This document shows, piece after piece, positions 8,790 to 17,566 of a stretch of 64,000 nucleotides of DNA. The translations under genes and the position numbers were made by a program. Source of the stretch: Xanthomonas albilineans (GTDB taxonomy: Bacteria > Pseudomonadota > Gammaproteobacteria > Xanthomonadales > Xanthomonadaceae); assembly GCF_002939705.1 (NCBI RefSeq), contig NZ_MDCB01000003.1:62001-126000 (forward strand), read 5' to 3'. The stretch's first letter is position 1; every line of letters starts with the position of its first letter. Below the pieces are notes generated by a model. It did no database searches, was not told the origin of the DNA, and saw only the letters and a program-made list of their open reading frames with translations.

Positions 8790-9167
8790 ATGTCCGCCCA
8801 GTTCAACGACCAGTTCAGCAGCTATACCCAGCAGTTCGCCGCTACCGCAGCGCGTGCCAATCGTCTGGCGCTGGAAAGCGCGGAGGGCGTGTTCGGCGTA
8901 CAGTTGAAAACTTTCGAGAAGAACATCTCGGCCACCGCCAGCTTCCTTAGCGAACTGACCGAAGCGCGAGATCTTGGCAGCATGCAGGCGCTGTGGCCGA
9001 AGGGCTTGCAGTTGGCCCGCGACAGCTTCGAGCGTCTGGCCACGGCCAACCAGGAAGTGTTCGGTCTCGGCCTGAAGACCTCAGAAGCCATCGGCCAGTT
9101 GGCCAAGCATCAGTTCGAAGCAGCCACCGAACAGGCTGCGGCGAAGCCGAAAACTACCAGCAAGTAA
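8790..9167 (+). CDS. Phasin family protein (PHA granule-associated)
   Basis: 125 residues, all-helical, with Phe/Gln-rich N-terminus (MSAQFNDQFSSYTQQFAATA) and the phasin pattern of amphipathic helices (ANRLALESAEGVFGVQLKTFEKN), an alanine-rich tail and Lys-rich end. Phasins coat polyhydroxyalkanoate granules and limit their size. Two adjacent ATGs exist (8787, 8790); GGAG at 8779-8782 sits 7 bases before the second, which is preferred. A strong intrinsic terminator follows and PhaR-like operators precede it, so it is a monocistronic unit. No PHA synthase is in the window. Confidence 0.85.
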   Translation: MSAQFNDQFSSYTQQFAATAARANRLALESAEGVFGVQLKTFEKNISATASFLSELTEARDLGSMQALWPKGLQLARDSFERLATANQEVFGLGLKTSEAIGQLAKHQFEAATEQAAAKPKTTSK

Positions 9168-9248
9168 TCTCTCGCTCTACGTCGCTGCGGCCATGCCGCG
9201 CGACGCACCCGGCGGTCTGCATGGGTCCCTCCCCCCATGCAACCTCAG

Positions 9249-9282
9249 GCCCGGTGGATCCCTCCCTCCACCGGGCTTTTTT
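9249..9282 (+). terminator. Intrinsic terminator of the phasin gene
   Basis: GCCCGGTGGA (9249-9258), an 8-base loop, the perfect complement TCCACCGGGC (9267-9276), then TTTTTT (9277-9282). This is a textbook rho-independent terminator, 82 bases after the phasin stop and before the convergent bioD. Confidence 0.92.
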
Positions 9283-9368
9283 ATGCGCCGGATTCAGGCC
9301 TCTGCACGGGTATCGCACTGCTGCAAGCACAGCGCGTACGTCACCGCTGCATTGCGCCACGGCACGAC

Positions 9369-10064
9369 TCAGCCCGGCGCCACCTGCTCGCCGGACCACG
9401 GCTGCAGGAACGTTGCCAGTTGCTCGGCCTGCGGCTGCGGCCTATACGGCAGACGTCCCCAGCACGGCATCGGCAGCCGTTCGCTCAGCATCGCCATGTT
9501 GTCGTCGATACGCTCCATCGCCGGGTCGATCTCGTTCCCGATCCAGCCGATGCACTGCAAGCCATCGGCAGCGATCGCCGCGGCGCTCAGCCGGGCGTGA
9601 TTGAGGCAACCCAGGCGCAAGCCCACCACCAACACCACCGGCAAACCCAGCGCGCGTGCGAGGTCGGCCTGATCCAGCGTCGCCGATAGCGGCGCCGCCC
9701 AGCCACCGACGCCTTCCACCACCAACACATCCGCCAGGGCACGCAAGCGGGCGAAGGCAGCGGCGATCGGCTCCAATGACAGTTGCACGCCCGCATCGGC
9801 GGCGGCCAGTTCCGGTGCCAACGGCAACGGCAAGGCGTAGGGATTGAGATCGTGATACGCCGGGCACGGCACACTCGCCGCCTGCAACGCCAGCGCATCT
9901 TCGTTGCGCCAGCCATCGGCGTGACGCTCGCAGCCGCTGGCGACCGGCTTCATGCCGACCGCGCGCTGACCGCGCGTGCGCAAGGCATGCAACAGCGCAG
10001 TGCTGGCGATGGTCTTACCGATGCCGGTATCGGTGCCGGTGACGTAGAAGGCGGGAAAACGCAT
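9369..10064 (-). CDS. bioD: Dethiobiotin synthetase BioD
   Basis: 231 residues. ATP-dependent carboxylation of 7,8-diaminopelargonate to dethiobiotin in biotin synthesis. The P-loop is GTDTGIGKT near the N-terminus (FPAFYVTGTDTGIGKT), MKPVASG carries the substrate-binding Lys, and VEGVGGW and GNEID are conserved nucleotide-site segments. The ATG at 10064 (MRFPAFYVTGTD) fits the family better than the upstream ATG at 10091. It stands alone: no bioF, bioC or bioB is adjacent. It faces the phasin gene and is divergent from the methionine sulfoxide reductase gene. Confidence 0.93.
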   Translation of the reverse strand: MRFPAFYVTGTDTGIGKTIASTALLHALRTRGQRAVGMKPVASGCERHADGWRNEDALALQAASVPCPAYHDLNPYALPLPLAPELAAADAGVQLSLEPIAAAFARLRALADVLVVEGVGGWAAPLSATLDQADLARALGLPVVLVVGLRLGCLNHARLSAAAIAADGLQCIGWIGNEIDPAMERIDDNMAMLSERLPMPCWGRLPYRPQPQAEQLATFLQPWSGEQVAPG

Positions 10065-10184
10065 GACAAAAGCCTGTGGATTGAGCGGCAAAACGCGCGG
10101 CGGCGCGCAGGATAGCCGGCAACGCGCCCGACGTCAGCCCTGCGACGGCGCTCGCATGGCAGGTCGCGCTGCTAGACTCGCACG

Positions 10185-10667
10185 ATGTTCGCGTCCTCCT
10201 CGCTTACCGGCAGCAAGCCGGAACAGTACGCCCAGTTACTCGCTCAGGCGCGTGCGCTGGTCGCTGGCGAACCCGATCGCATCGCCAATGCCGCAAATCT
10301 GGCAGCGCTGGTGTACCACGCGTTGCCGCAACTGAACTGGGTCGGTTTCTATCTCTACGATGGCAAGGAACTGGTGGTCGGGCCGTTCCAGGGCCTGCCC
10401 GCGTGCGTGCGCATTCCCTTGCACAAGGGTGTGTGCGGCGCCGCCGCCAGCAGCGGACAGACCCAGCGCATCGACGATGTGGAGACATTTCCCGGGCACA
10501 TCGCCTGCGATGCGGCCTCGCGCTCCGAACTGGTCGTGCCACTGCTACGCAATGGCGCCCTGATCGGCGTGTTCGATCTGGATAGCCCAGATCTGGCCCG
10601 CTTCGACGCCGACGACCAATGCGGCCTGGAAGCCATCGCACAGGTCTTCGTCGACAGCCTGCGATAG
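10185..10667 (+). CDS. GAF-domain free methionine-(R)-sulfoxide reductase
   Basis: 160 residues forming one GAF domain. The segments NWVGFYLYDGKELVVGPFQGLPACVRIPLHKGVCG and HIACDAASRSELVVPL contain the three conserved cysteines of the fRMsr (MsrC/YebR) family (CVRIP, GVCGAA, IACDAAS), which reduces free methionine-R-sulfoxide through thioredoxin. Length is typical. A TAGACT hexamer ends 6 bases before the ATG, suggesting a leaderless transcript, though no good -35 is visible. A TfoX-domain gene follows after 10 bases, probably in the same operon. Confidence 0.88.
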   Translation: MFASSSLTGSKPEQYAQLLAQARALVAGEPDRIANAANLAALVYHALPQLNWVGFYLYDGKELVVGPFQGLPACVRIPLHKGVCGAAASSGQTQRIDDVETFPGHIACDAASRSELVVPLLRNGALIGVFDLDSPDLARFDADDQCGLEAIAQVFVDSLR

Positions 10668-10677
10668 ACGCACCGCG

Positions 10678-11079
10678 ATGCGTCGTCCGACCAAGCTGCG
10701 CAACATCGGCCCCAAGAGCACCGCCTGGCTGCGTCAGGTGGGCGTGCACACACCCCAGGATCTGGCGGCGGCCGGTGCAATTGGCGCCTTCCTCAAGGTC
10801 AAGCGCGCCGGCTTCAAACCCAGCCTCAACCTGCTGTACTCGCTGGAAGGCGCGTTGCGCGACTGCCATTGGCAGCAACTGCCCGAAGCACGACGCACGC
10901 AGTTGCTGAGCGAACTGGAAACCGCAGCAACCGCATTGCAGGCCGCCCACGGTCGACCAATGGCCGCGCCAGTGGCGACCACCCGCTTCGCTCGCGACGA
11001 CGACGACGACAAGGCTCACAACAGCACTGGGAGCGATGAGGAGCCCAGCCGCCGCGCCGGCACCAGTGCGATCGACTGA
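10678..11079 (+). CDS. TfoX C-terminal domain protein
   Basis: 133 residues. The first about 85 match the TfoX/Sxy C-terminal helical domain (RNIGPKSTAWLRQVGVHTPQDLAAAGAIGAFLKVK, then LNLLYSLEGALRDCHWQQL). The TfoX N-terminal domain is missing and the tail (ARDDDDDKAHNSTGSDEE) is acidic and low complexity. In E. coli and Haemophilus full-length TfoX/Sxy co-activates competence genes; a stand-alone C-terminal version may not do this. It is 10 bases downstream of the sulfoxide reductase gene. Confidence 0.78.
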   Translation: MRRPTKLRNIGPKSTAWLRQVGVHTPQDLAAAGAIGAFLKVKRAGFKPSLNLLYSLEGALRDCHWQQLPEARRTQLLSELETAATALQAAHGRPMAAPVATTRFARDDDDDKAHNSTGSDEEPSRRAGTSAID

Positions 11080-11111
11080 ACCGCGCCACAATGGCGTACA
11101 ATCGAGCCGCT

Positions 11112-11305
11112 TCAAGGTGACCCGCCGGCTCCGGCCCGCGGGTTGAAACGGGAAGCCGGTGCGTCTTGCGACAAAGCCGGCGCTGCCCCAGCAACGGTAA
11201 GCGATCCGCGCTGACGACCCACACCGCTGTGCCATGGCATGGGCAGGCGTCGCAGCCGGGAGGTCCGCCTCCGCCATCGCCAGCCCGGAGACCGGCCTTG
11301 CAGTT
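11112..11305 (+). promoter_or_regulatory. Cobalamin (AdoCbl) riboswitch upstream of btuB
   Basis: Conserved cobalamin riboswitch elements occur in order: AAGGTGACCCG, GGTTGAAACGGGAAGCCGGTG (11141 on), the core GCTGCCCCAGCAACGGTAAG (11191 on), and the B12 box AGCCCGGAGACCGGCC (11282-11297). It lies between the TfoX gene and a TonB-dependent receptor and is expected to repress that receptor when cobalamin is bound. Confidence 0.9.
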
Positions 11306-11377
11306 CACAGGTTGCGATGCGCGGGCGTCGCGCGTGCTGCGCCATGTTCGGTGCTGTCCACTCGCTCGCTCCCATTC

Positions 11378-11422
11378 GCGACTCCCTTGTTGTCACAGCG
11401 CACGCTCGCGCGCCGGAGTTGC
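11378..11422 (+). promoter_or_regulatory. Predicted SD-sequestering helix of the btuB riboswitch
   Basis: GCGACTCC (11378-11385) can pair with GGAGTTGC (11415-11422) as an 8-bp helix with one G-U pair. The second arm contains the only plausible Shine-Dalgarno for btuB (GGAG, 10 bases before the ATG). This fits a translational-control expression platform. Confidence 0.5.
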
Positions 11423-11428
11423 TACCCC

Positions 11429-13300
11429 ATGTCGTCCCACCTGCTTTCGGTCGCAATCGCGTCCGCCCTGTTCCTGCCTTCGCTGGCGCTGGCCGCCGAT
11501 GCCGCCAACGACCTCGATCAGGTCCTGGTCACCGCCACCCGCACCCAGATCGCAGTGGAGGACAGCGTGGTACCGGCACAGGTCATCGACCGCGCCGAGA
11601 TCGAACGCAGCCAGGCCGATTCGCTGGCGCAGTTGCTGCAAGGCCGGGCAGGCATCGGTATCTCCAACCAGGGCGGGCTGGGCAAGTTGACCACCCTGAA
11701 CCTGCGCGGCAGCGAATCGGACCACGTGTTGGTGCTGGTGGACGGCGTTCGCATCGGCTCGGCCAGCGCCGGCCTGGCCGCGTTCCAGGACCTGCCGCTG
11801 AGCCAGATCGAACGCATCGAGATCGTGCGCGGCCCGCGTTCGAGCCTGTACGGCTCCGACGCCATCGGCGGCGTCATCCAGATTTTCACCCGCCACGCCG
11901 GCCAGGGCTTCCAACAGAACCTGAGCCTGGGCGGCGGCAGCGATGGCCTGCGCGACGCCAGCGCCGGCTTCAGCAACCGCGGCACGCGCGGCTGGCTCGC
12001 CGTGCAGAGCGGTTACCAGAAGACCCGCGGCATCAACGCCTGCAACGGTTCGGCCATGCTGTTCGCGGGCTGCTTCGTCGACCAGCCCGACCGCGATGGC
12101 TACCGCAACGTCTCGCTGAGCGCACGCGGCGGCTACGCGCTGAGCGATACGCTGCGGGTCGCAGGTCAGGCGCTGAACATCGACAGCCGCAACGCATACG
12201 ACGGCGACCCGGTATACGCCGGCAACGAGGCCGACAACACCCAACAGGTGTTCGGCGGCACCCTCGACTGGACCCCATCCGAGCGCCTGCACCTGAGCAC
12301 GCAACTCGGCCGCAATGTCGACGATGCCCACAGCTACTACCGCGCTCCGGGCAGCCACACGCGCAGCTTTGTCAGCACCTTCGACAGCCGCCGCGATACC
12401 GCGGCGGCGCAGGGCGACATCACCCTGACCGAAGGCCACCTGCTCAGCGTCGGCAGCGACTGGCAGCGCGAACAAGTGACCAGCACCACCGCCTTCGACG
12501 TCGACAGCCGCCGCAATACCGGCGTGTTCGCCGAATACCAGGGCCATTTCGGCGCACAACAGCTACAGGCCAGCGTGCGCAGCGACGACAACCAACAGTT
12601 CGGCGAACACACCACCGGCAGCCTCGGCTGGGGCCTGGCCCTGGGCGGCGGGGTCAAACTCACCGCCAGCATCGGCACCGGCTTCAAGGCGCCGACCTTC
12701 AACGACCTGTATTTCCCCTTCGCCGGCAACCCGGCACTGAAACCGGAGAAGTCCAAGAGCGGGAACCTGGGCGTGGCACAGTACGCGGACACTTGGAACT
12801 GGACCTTCAACGCCTACGAAACCCGCGTCGACGACCTGATCTCCTACGACGCCGCCACGTTCCTGCCGGTGAATGTGGACGAGGCGCGCATCCGCGGTGC
12901 CGAGCTGACCGGTTATGCGACGCTGGCCGGCTGGGAACTGTCGGCGCAGCTGAGCCATACCGATCCACGCAACCGCAGCGACGGCGACAACCGCGACAAC
13001 TGGCTGGCGCGGCGCGCACAGAACACCGGACGACTGGACGTGGATCGCGGCTTCGGGCCGATCAAGTTCGGCATCACCGCATTCGGCAGTGGCCACCGCT
13101 ACGACGACGCGGCCAATCAGGTGCGCCTGGGCGGCTACGGCACGGTCGATCTGCGCGTGGAATACGCATTCGCAGCCGACTGGACATTGCAGGCCAAGGC
13201 CAGCAACGTATTCGACCGTCGCTACCAGACCGTGAATTGGTACAACCAACTGGGCCGCGAGTACGGCCTAACCCTGCGCTACGCGCCAGCGGCACGCTGA
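11429..13300 (+). CDS. btuB: TonB-dependent vitamin B12 receptor BtuB
   Basis: 623 residues. The signal peptide (about 1-23, ending LALAA) is followed by a TonB-box-like segment DQVLVTATR (about 30), a plug domain (about 45-150; LRGSESDHVLVLVDGVRIGS, VRGPRSSLYGSDAIGGVIQI) and a 22-strand barrel ending in a Tyr/Leu/Arg-rich C-terminus. Energised outer-membrane uptake of cobalamin is assigned from the upstream cobalamin riboswitch and BtuB-like length. The ATG at 11429 follows GGAG at 11415; earlier in-frame codons lie inside the riboswitch. No btuFCD genes are adjacent; a cobalamin adenosyltransferase lies at 54.5 kb. Confidence 0.93.
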   Translation: MSSHLLSVAIASALFLPSLALAADAANDLDQVLVTATRTQIAVEDSVVPAQVIDRAEIERSQADSLAQLLQGRAGIGISNQGGLGKLTTLNLRGSESDHVLVLVDGVRIGSASAGLAAFQDLPLSQIERIEIVRGPRSSLYGSDAIGGVIQIFTRHAGQGFQQNLSLGGGSDGLRDASAGFSNRGTRGWLAVQSGYQKTRGINACNGSAMLFAGCFVDQPDRDGYRNVSLSARGGYALSDTLRVAGQALNIDSRNAYDGDPVYAGNEADNTQQVFGGTLDWTPSERLHLSTQLGRNVDDAHSYYRAPGSHTRSFVSTFDSRRDTAAAQGDITLTEGHLLSVGSDWQREQVTSTTAFDVDSRRNTGVFAEYQGHFGAQQLQASVRSDDNQQFGEHTTGSLGWGLALGGGVKLTASIGTGFKAPTFNDLYFPFAGNPALKPEKSKSGNLGVAQYADTWNWTFNAYETRVDDLISYDAATFLPVNVDEARIRGAELTGYATLAGWELSAQLSHTDPRNRSDGDNRDNWLARRAQNTGRLDVDRGFGPIKFGITAFGSGHRYDDAANQVRLGGYGTVDLRVEYAFAADWTLQAKASNVFDRRYQTVNWYNQLGREYGLTLRYAPAAR

Positions 13301-13313
13301 GCGTTCACAACAC

Positions 13314-13333
13314 GCTGCGCCGCATGGCGCAGC
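13314..13333. terminator. Hairpin between convergent btuB and gph
   Basis: GCTGCGCC, loop GCAT, GGCGCAGC: a perfect 8-bp stem 13 bases after the btuB stop, between convergent genes. No T-run; a bidirectional factor-dependent stop is possible. Confidence 0.4.
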
Positions 13334-13379
13334 GCGGGTGGAGACGCAGCGAAAGTGGTATGCGCTCGAAACTCGCGGT

Positions 13380-14033
13380 TCAGCGCAACCGCAATAATTC
13401 GCGCACGTCGTCCATCAACAGCACGACATCGGCCTTGGTCAGATCCAACATGCGCGGATAGCCATAGCGCACCAGCGCCACGGGCATGCCCGCGGCATGC
13501 GCCGCCTGCAGGTCGGTCGCGGAATCGCCCACCATCAGGCAACGCGAGGGCGGCTGCGCAAACTGCCGCGCCAAGTGCAGTAACGGTGCCGGGCTGGGCT
13601 TGCGCTCGGATAGGCTATCGCCACCGAGTACCGCCGCAAACGCATCGGCCACACCGAGATGACACAGTAACGGCGACACCAAGGCGACCGGCTTGTTGGT
13701 GCACAGCGCCAACGTGGTGCCGGCGGCGCGCAATTGGGACAGCGCCTCAGCCACGCCCGGATACAGACGTGGACTGCGCAACAGACAGTCCGCGTAATGA
13801 CGCATGAAAACCGGCATCACCACATCGATCGGCGTGGCATCGTGCGCGTGCCGCCATGCGCTCTCGACCAGCGTGCGCACGCCTTCGCCGATCCAGCCAA
13901 GCACGCTGGCCTCGGGCACACGCGCCAAGCCGAACGCGCTCAGCGTGCGATTGAGCGCTTCGGCGATGTCGGCGCCACTGTCCACCAAGGTGCCGTCCAG
14001 ATCGAATATCACCACTGCATAAGGAAACGTCAT
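13380..14033 (-). CDS. gph: Phosphoglycolate phosphatase (HAD family)
   Basis: 217 residues, HAD-superfamily phosphatase. Motif I FDLDGTLVDSG (about 9-19) carries the nucleophile and acid Asp pair, motif II is LCTNKP, motif III is SERKPSPAP, and motif IV is MVGDSATDLQAA. The helical cap sits between motifs I and II as in Gph. It dephosphorylates 2-phosphoglycolate, for example from DNA repair or photorespiration-type damage. In related bacteria the same family next to ubiG acts as MupP, but ubiG is not adjacent here. The ATG at 14033 begins MTFPYAVVIFDLDG. Confidence 0.88.
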   Translation of the reverse strand: MTFPYAVVIFDLDGTLVDSGADIAEALNRTLSAFGLARVPEASVLGWIGEGVRTLVESAWRHAHDATPIDVVMPVFMRHYADCLLRSPRLYPGVAEALSQLRAAGTTLALCTNKPVALVSPLLCHLGVADAFAAVLGGDSLSERKPSPAPLLHLARQFAQPPSRCLMVGDSATDLQAAHAAGMPVALVRYGYPRMLDLTKADVVLLMDDVRELLRLR

Positions 14034-14144
14034 CTCGTTGCTGTGCCCGCGAAGAAGGCAGGCATTGTAGGCGGCACCATGTTGCGACCGACACACCCCT
14101 GCACATCGGCAGGCGGGTGACGCGCGATGCGCATCACGCTCGGA

Positions 14145-15206
14145 TCAGGCGAACAGCTGGCCCTGGGTCTGCCCTGGCGCGCACTCATGGAAGCCGGATA
14201 ATCCCACTCCCACCAGGCGATAACGCGTGGATGCGGGCAAGTCCACACGTTGGCGCAACGCCAGGGCGATGTCGATCAACGTCTGCAGCGATTCCGGCGG
14301 CCGCTCCGGAGTGAAACTGCGGGTGAGAATGCGGAACTGCGCGGTCTTCAGTTTCAGCACGACGGTGCGGGCGACCCGGTCGGTGCGACGGGTGGCGTCC
14401 CAGGTTTTTTCCGCCAGACGCCGGATCGCCGGCTCCAGCGCCTCCAGCGCCAGGTCTTCGGCGAACGTGTCCTCGGAAGAAATCGATTGCACCGGCTGAT
14501 CCGATTCCACAGGACGCTCGTCGATGCCACGCGCACGCTGATACAGGCGCAGGCCGAAACTACCGAAACGCGCCTCCAGTTCCGCCTCGCTGCAATCACG
14601 CAGGTCACCGACGGTGACGATACCCAACGCCGCCAGCTTGCTCTGCATGACCTTGCCCACGCCCGGCACCTTGTTCACCGGCAGCGGGGTCAGGAATGCT
14701 TCCACGCGATGCGGGTGAATCACGCACTGACCATCCGGCTTACGCCAATCCGAGGCGATCTTGGCCAGGAACTTGTTCGGCGCGATGCCCGCCGAGGCGG
14801 TCAATGCAGTTTCCTCGCGAATCTGCGCACGGATGGTCTGGGCGATTTCGGTGGCGGCGGCAGGCCCGCCCTTGGGCACGGTCACGTCGAGATACGCCTC
14901 GTCCAGCGACAGCGGCTCGATCAGATCGGTATGGCGCTGGAAGATCGCGCGCACCTGTCGCGACACCGCCTTGTAGCGGGCGAAATCCGGCGGCACGAAG
15001 ATCGCATCCGGACACAACCGTTCGGCACGCAGCGCCGGCATCGCCGAACGCACGCCGAACACGCGCGCTTCGTAGGATGCAGCGCACACCACCGAGCGCA
15101 TGCCGCGCCACGCCACCACCACCGGTTTGCCGCGCAATGCGGGATCGTCACGCTGCTCCACGGACGCGTAGAACGCATCCATGTCCACGTGAATGATCTT
15201 ACGCAT
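14145..15206 (-). CDS. dinB: DNA polymerase IV (DinB, Y family)
   Basis: 353 residues. Translesion polymerase with the catalytic motifs HVDMDAFYASVEQ (about 6-18) and LSLDEAYLDVT (about 98-108), a thumb helix-hairpin-helix (VNKVPGVGKVMQSKL), and the little-finger domain ending RLVGVGLSGF; the C-terminal GQLFA resembles a beta-clamp-binding motif. It would bypass damaged bases and raise mutation under stress. I saw no clear LexA box immediately upstream, so SOS control is not shown by the sequence. Confidence 0.95.
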   Translation of the reverse strand: MRKIIHVDMDAFYASVEQRDDPALRGKPVVVAWRGMRSVVCAASYEARVFGVRSAMPALRAERLCPDAIFVPPDFARYKAVSRQVRAIFQRHTDLIEPLSLDEAYLDVTVPKGGPAAATEIAQTIRAQIREETALTASAGIAPNKFLAKIASDWRKPDGQCVIHPHRVEAFLTPLPVNKVPGVGKVMQSKLAALGIVTVGDLRDCSEAELEARFGSFGLRLYQRARGIDERPVESDQPVQSISSEDTFAEDLALEALEPAIRRLAEKTWDATRRTDRVARTVVLKLKTAQFRILTRSFTPERPPESLQTLIDIALALRQRVDLPASTRYRLVGVGLSGFHECAPGQTQGQLFA

Positions 15207-15479
15207 CGGCTCTGCACCCTTCTCCTACGGATGGTTACGGCATGATACGCACAAGCGCCGCATATGTAGGAAGACCGCCCACCCCGGCACACCTCGCAGG
15301 ACGCTGACCGACACGGTGCGGCAGCTGCGCCGTCTTGCTTCCGATTCGCGGCGGACCTCTCGCCACGCCTGCCGCTCCATCCACGTTCCCGCGCGGCAAC
15401 CGGCAACCGCCAGCATCAAGCGCGCGCCGCAACGGCACGTCGGCTTGGCGATGACCGACCTGCGAGGCAACTGCGGCAC

Positions 15480-17504
15480 TCAGCTCGCCATACCATTGTG
15501 CCGCAGCAGCGCATCCAGTTCCGGCGCACGACCGCGAAACGCGGTGAAATTCTCCAGTGCCGGGCGACTCCCTCCGCGCGCCAAAATCTCGCGCAAAAAG
15601 CGCGCACCGGTCGCGGCCATCTGGTCCGGCGCATCCTCGAACGCGGCATAAGCATCGGCGCTGAGTACTTCGGCCCACTTGTAGCTGTAGTAGCCCGCCG
15701 CATAGCCACCAGCGAAGATGTGGCTGAAGTGATGCGGGAAACGGTTCCAGGCCGGCGGCCGATTCACCGCCACCGCATCGCGCACGCGTTCGAGCAATTG
15801 CAACACGCCTGCCGCATCGACGGCAGCACTGTTGTGCAACTGCATGTCGAACAACGCGAACTCCAACTGGCGCACGGCAAACATGCCACTCTGGTAATTC
15901 TTCGCCGCCAGCATCTTGTCGAACAGCGCACGCGGCAACGCCGCGCCGCTGTCCACGTGCGCACTCATCGCCTGCACCCGCGACCATTCCCAGCAAAAGT
16001 TTTCCATGAACTGACTGGGGAGCTCCACCGCATCCCATTCCACGCCGTTGATGCCAGCCACGCCCAGCTCGCCAACCTGGGTCAGCAACTGATGCAGACC
16101 ATGGCCCATCTCGTGAAACAGGGTGACGACGTCGTTGTGGGTGAAGGTCGCAGGCTTGCCATCGCTGCCACGACCGAAATTGCACACCAGATACACCAGC
16201 GGCGTCTGCACGCCATCGACGCGATTGCGACGGTTACGGCCATCGTCCATCCAGGCGCCGCCGCGCTTGCCCTCGCGGGCGTACAGGTCCAGATAAAACT
16301 GGCCGACCAAACGCCCCTGTGCATCGCTGAGACGGAAAAAGCGCACGTCCGGGTGCCACAGCGGCGCCGTGTCGGCTTCCACACGTAAGCCGTAAAGGTC
16401 GTGGATGACGCCGAACAAGCCTTCCAACACTTTCGGTTCGGTGAAATAGCGCTTCACTTCCTGCTCTGAAAAACTGTAGCGCGCCTGCTTGAGCTGCTCG
16501 CTGGCATAGGCCAGATCCCAAGCCTCCAGCGTCTCCAAGCTCAGGTGCTCGCGTGCGAAGGCTTCCAGCTCGGCCCGATCGCGCTGCGCGTAGGGCTTGG
16601 CGCGTGCAGCCAGATCGCCCAGGAACTCCAGCACCTCCTCCGGCGTGCGCGCCATCTTGGTCGCCAACGAGTACTCGGCGTAGCTGGCGAACCCCAGCAG
16701 ACCGGCCAGTTCGCTGCGCAGCGCCAGGATGCGTGCAATCGCCGCACTGTTATCCAGTGCCGGATCGCCAAACTCCGAGGCGCGGATTGCATTGGCTCGG
16801 TACAAAGTCTCGCGCAATGCGCGATCTTCGGCGTACATCTGCACCGGCAGATAACACGGCATCTGCAAGGTCAGTTTCCAGCCCGATAAACCGTCCTGCG
16901 CCGCAGCCGTGCGCGCGGCCATGACGACCTCTTCGGGCAAGCCAACCAAGCGTGCCGGGTCATCGATCAGTAACGACCAGGCATCGGTCGCATCGAGCAC
17001 ATGCTGCGAGAACGTAGCCGAAAGCGCGGACAATTCCTCCTGGATCGTGGCGAAACGCTGCTTATCGGCCTCGTCCAGTTCCGCACCGCCCAAGCGGAAA
17101 TCACGCAACGCGTTATCCAGCACCTTGCGCTGTGCCGGATCCAGTGCAACGGCCGCTGGCGCATCCGCCAGCGCGCGGTACTGCGCGAAAAGCGCCAGGT
17201 TCTGCCCCAGCGCACTGAAGAAGCGCGTCACCTTGGGCAGGTTGGCGTTATAGGCCTCGCGCAGCGTCGGCGTGTTGACCACCGCCTGCAAGTGAACGAC
17301 CTGACCCCAGGCACGCGACAGGGACTCGGTGGCGTCGTCCAACGGCGTCACGAAGGTGTCCCAGCGCAACGGCGCGATCCGCTCGGCCGCGGCGACCGCC
17401 GCTTGGGCTTGCGCCAGCAGCGTATCGATCGCCGGGCCGATGTGTTCGGGCTGGATCGCATCGAAACGCGGTAGTCCGGAAAAATCGAGCAGGGGATTGG
17501 TCAT
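15480..17504 (-). CDS. prlC: Oligopeptidase A (M3 metallopeptidase)
   Basis: 674 residues. Zinc endopeptidase of family M3 (thimet oligopeptidase type) that degrades short peptides including cleaved signal peptides in the cytosol. The zinc site is TLFHEMGHGLHQ (HExxH), with the second ligand region about 25-30 residues later (EWDAVELPSQFMEN) and the substrate-loop residues PHHFSHIFAGGYAAGYYSY. Length and motifs fit OpdA/PrlC rather than the periplasmic Dcp, and no signal peptide is present. The ATG at 17504 (MTNPLLDFSGLPRFDAI) is the family start. It lies 62 bases downstream of a cysteine synthase-like gene, probably one transcript. Confidence 0.92.
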   Translation of the reverse strand: MTNPLLDFSGLPRFDAIQPEHIGPAIDTLLAQAQAAVAAAERIAPLRWDTFVTPLDDATESLSRAWGQVVHLQAVVNTPTLREAYNANLPKVTRFFSALGQNLALFAQYRALADAPAAVALDPAQRKVLDNALRDFRLGGAELDEADKQRFATIQEELSALSATFSQHVLDATDAWSLLIDDPARLVGLPEEVVMAARTAAAQDGLSGWKLTLQMPCYLPVQMYAEDRALRETLYRANAIRASEFGDPALDNSAAIARILALRSELAGLLGFASYAEYSLATKMARTPEEVLEFLGDLAARAKPYAQRDRAELEAFAREHLSLETLEAWDLAYASEQLKQARYSFSEQEVKRYFTEPKVLEGLFGVIHDLYGLRVEADTAPLWHPDVRFFRLSDAQGRLVGQFYLDLYAREGKRGGAWMDDGRNRRNRVDGVQTPLVYLVCNFGRGSDGKPATFTHNDVVTLFHEMGHGLHQLLTQVGELGVAGINGVEWDAVELPSQFMENFCWEWSRVQAMSAHVDSGAALPRALFDKMLAAKNYQSGMFAVRQLEFALFDMQLHNSAAVDAAGVLQLLERVRDAVAVNRPPAWNRFPHHFSHIFAGGYAAGYYSYKWAEVLSADAYAAFEDAPDQMAATGARFLREILARGGSRPALENFTAFRGRAPELDALLRHNGMAS

Positions 17505-17566
17505 CGCGGAACTCTCGGTAACGGAGGAAGGACCGGCGACGCCAGCCATGACGGGGGAGATGGTGG

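Noticed and set aside
11239..13461. 740-residue frame overlapping btuB in another frame
   Set aside because: Extremely Arg/Pro/Gly-rich shadow of btuB, with no domain.
15225..15479. 84-residue frame between dinB and oligopeptidase A
   Set aside because: Arg/Cys-rich translation typical of chance frames in GC-rich DNA, no Shine-Dalgarno, begins one base from the oligopeptidase stop.
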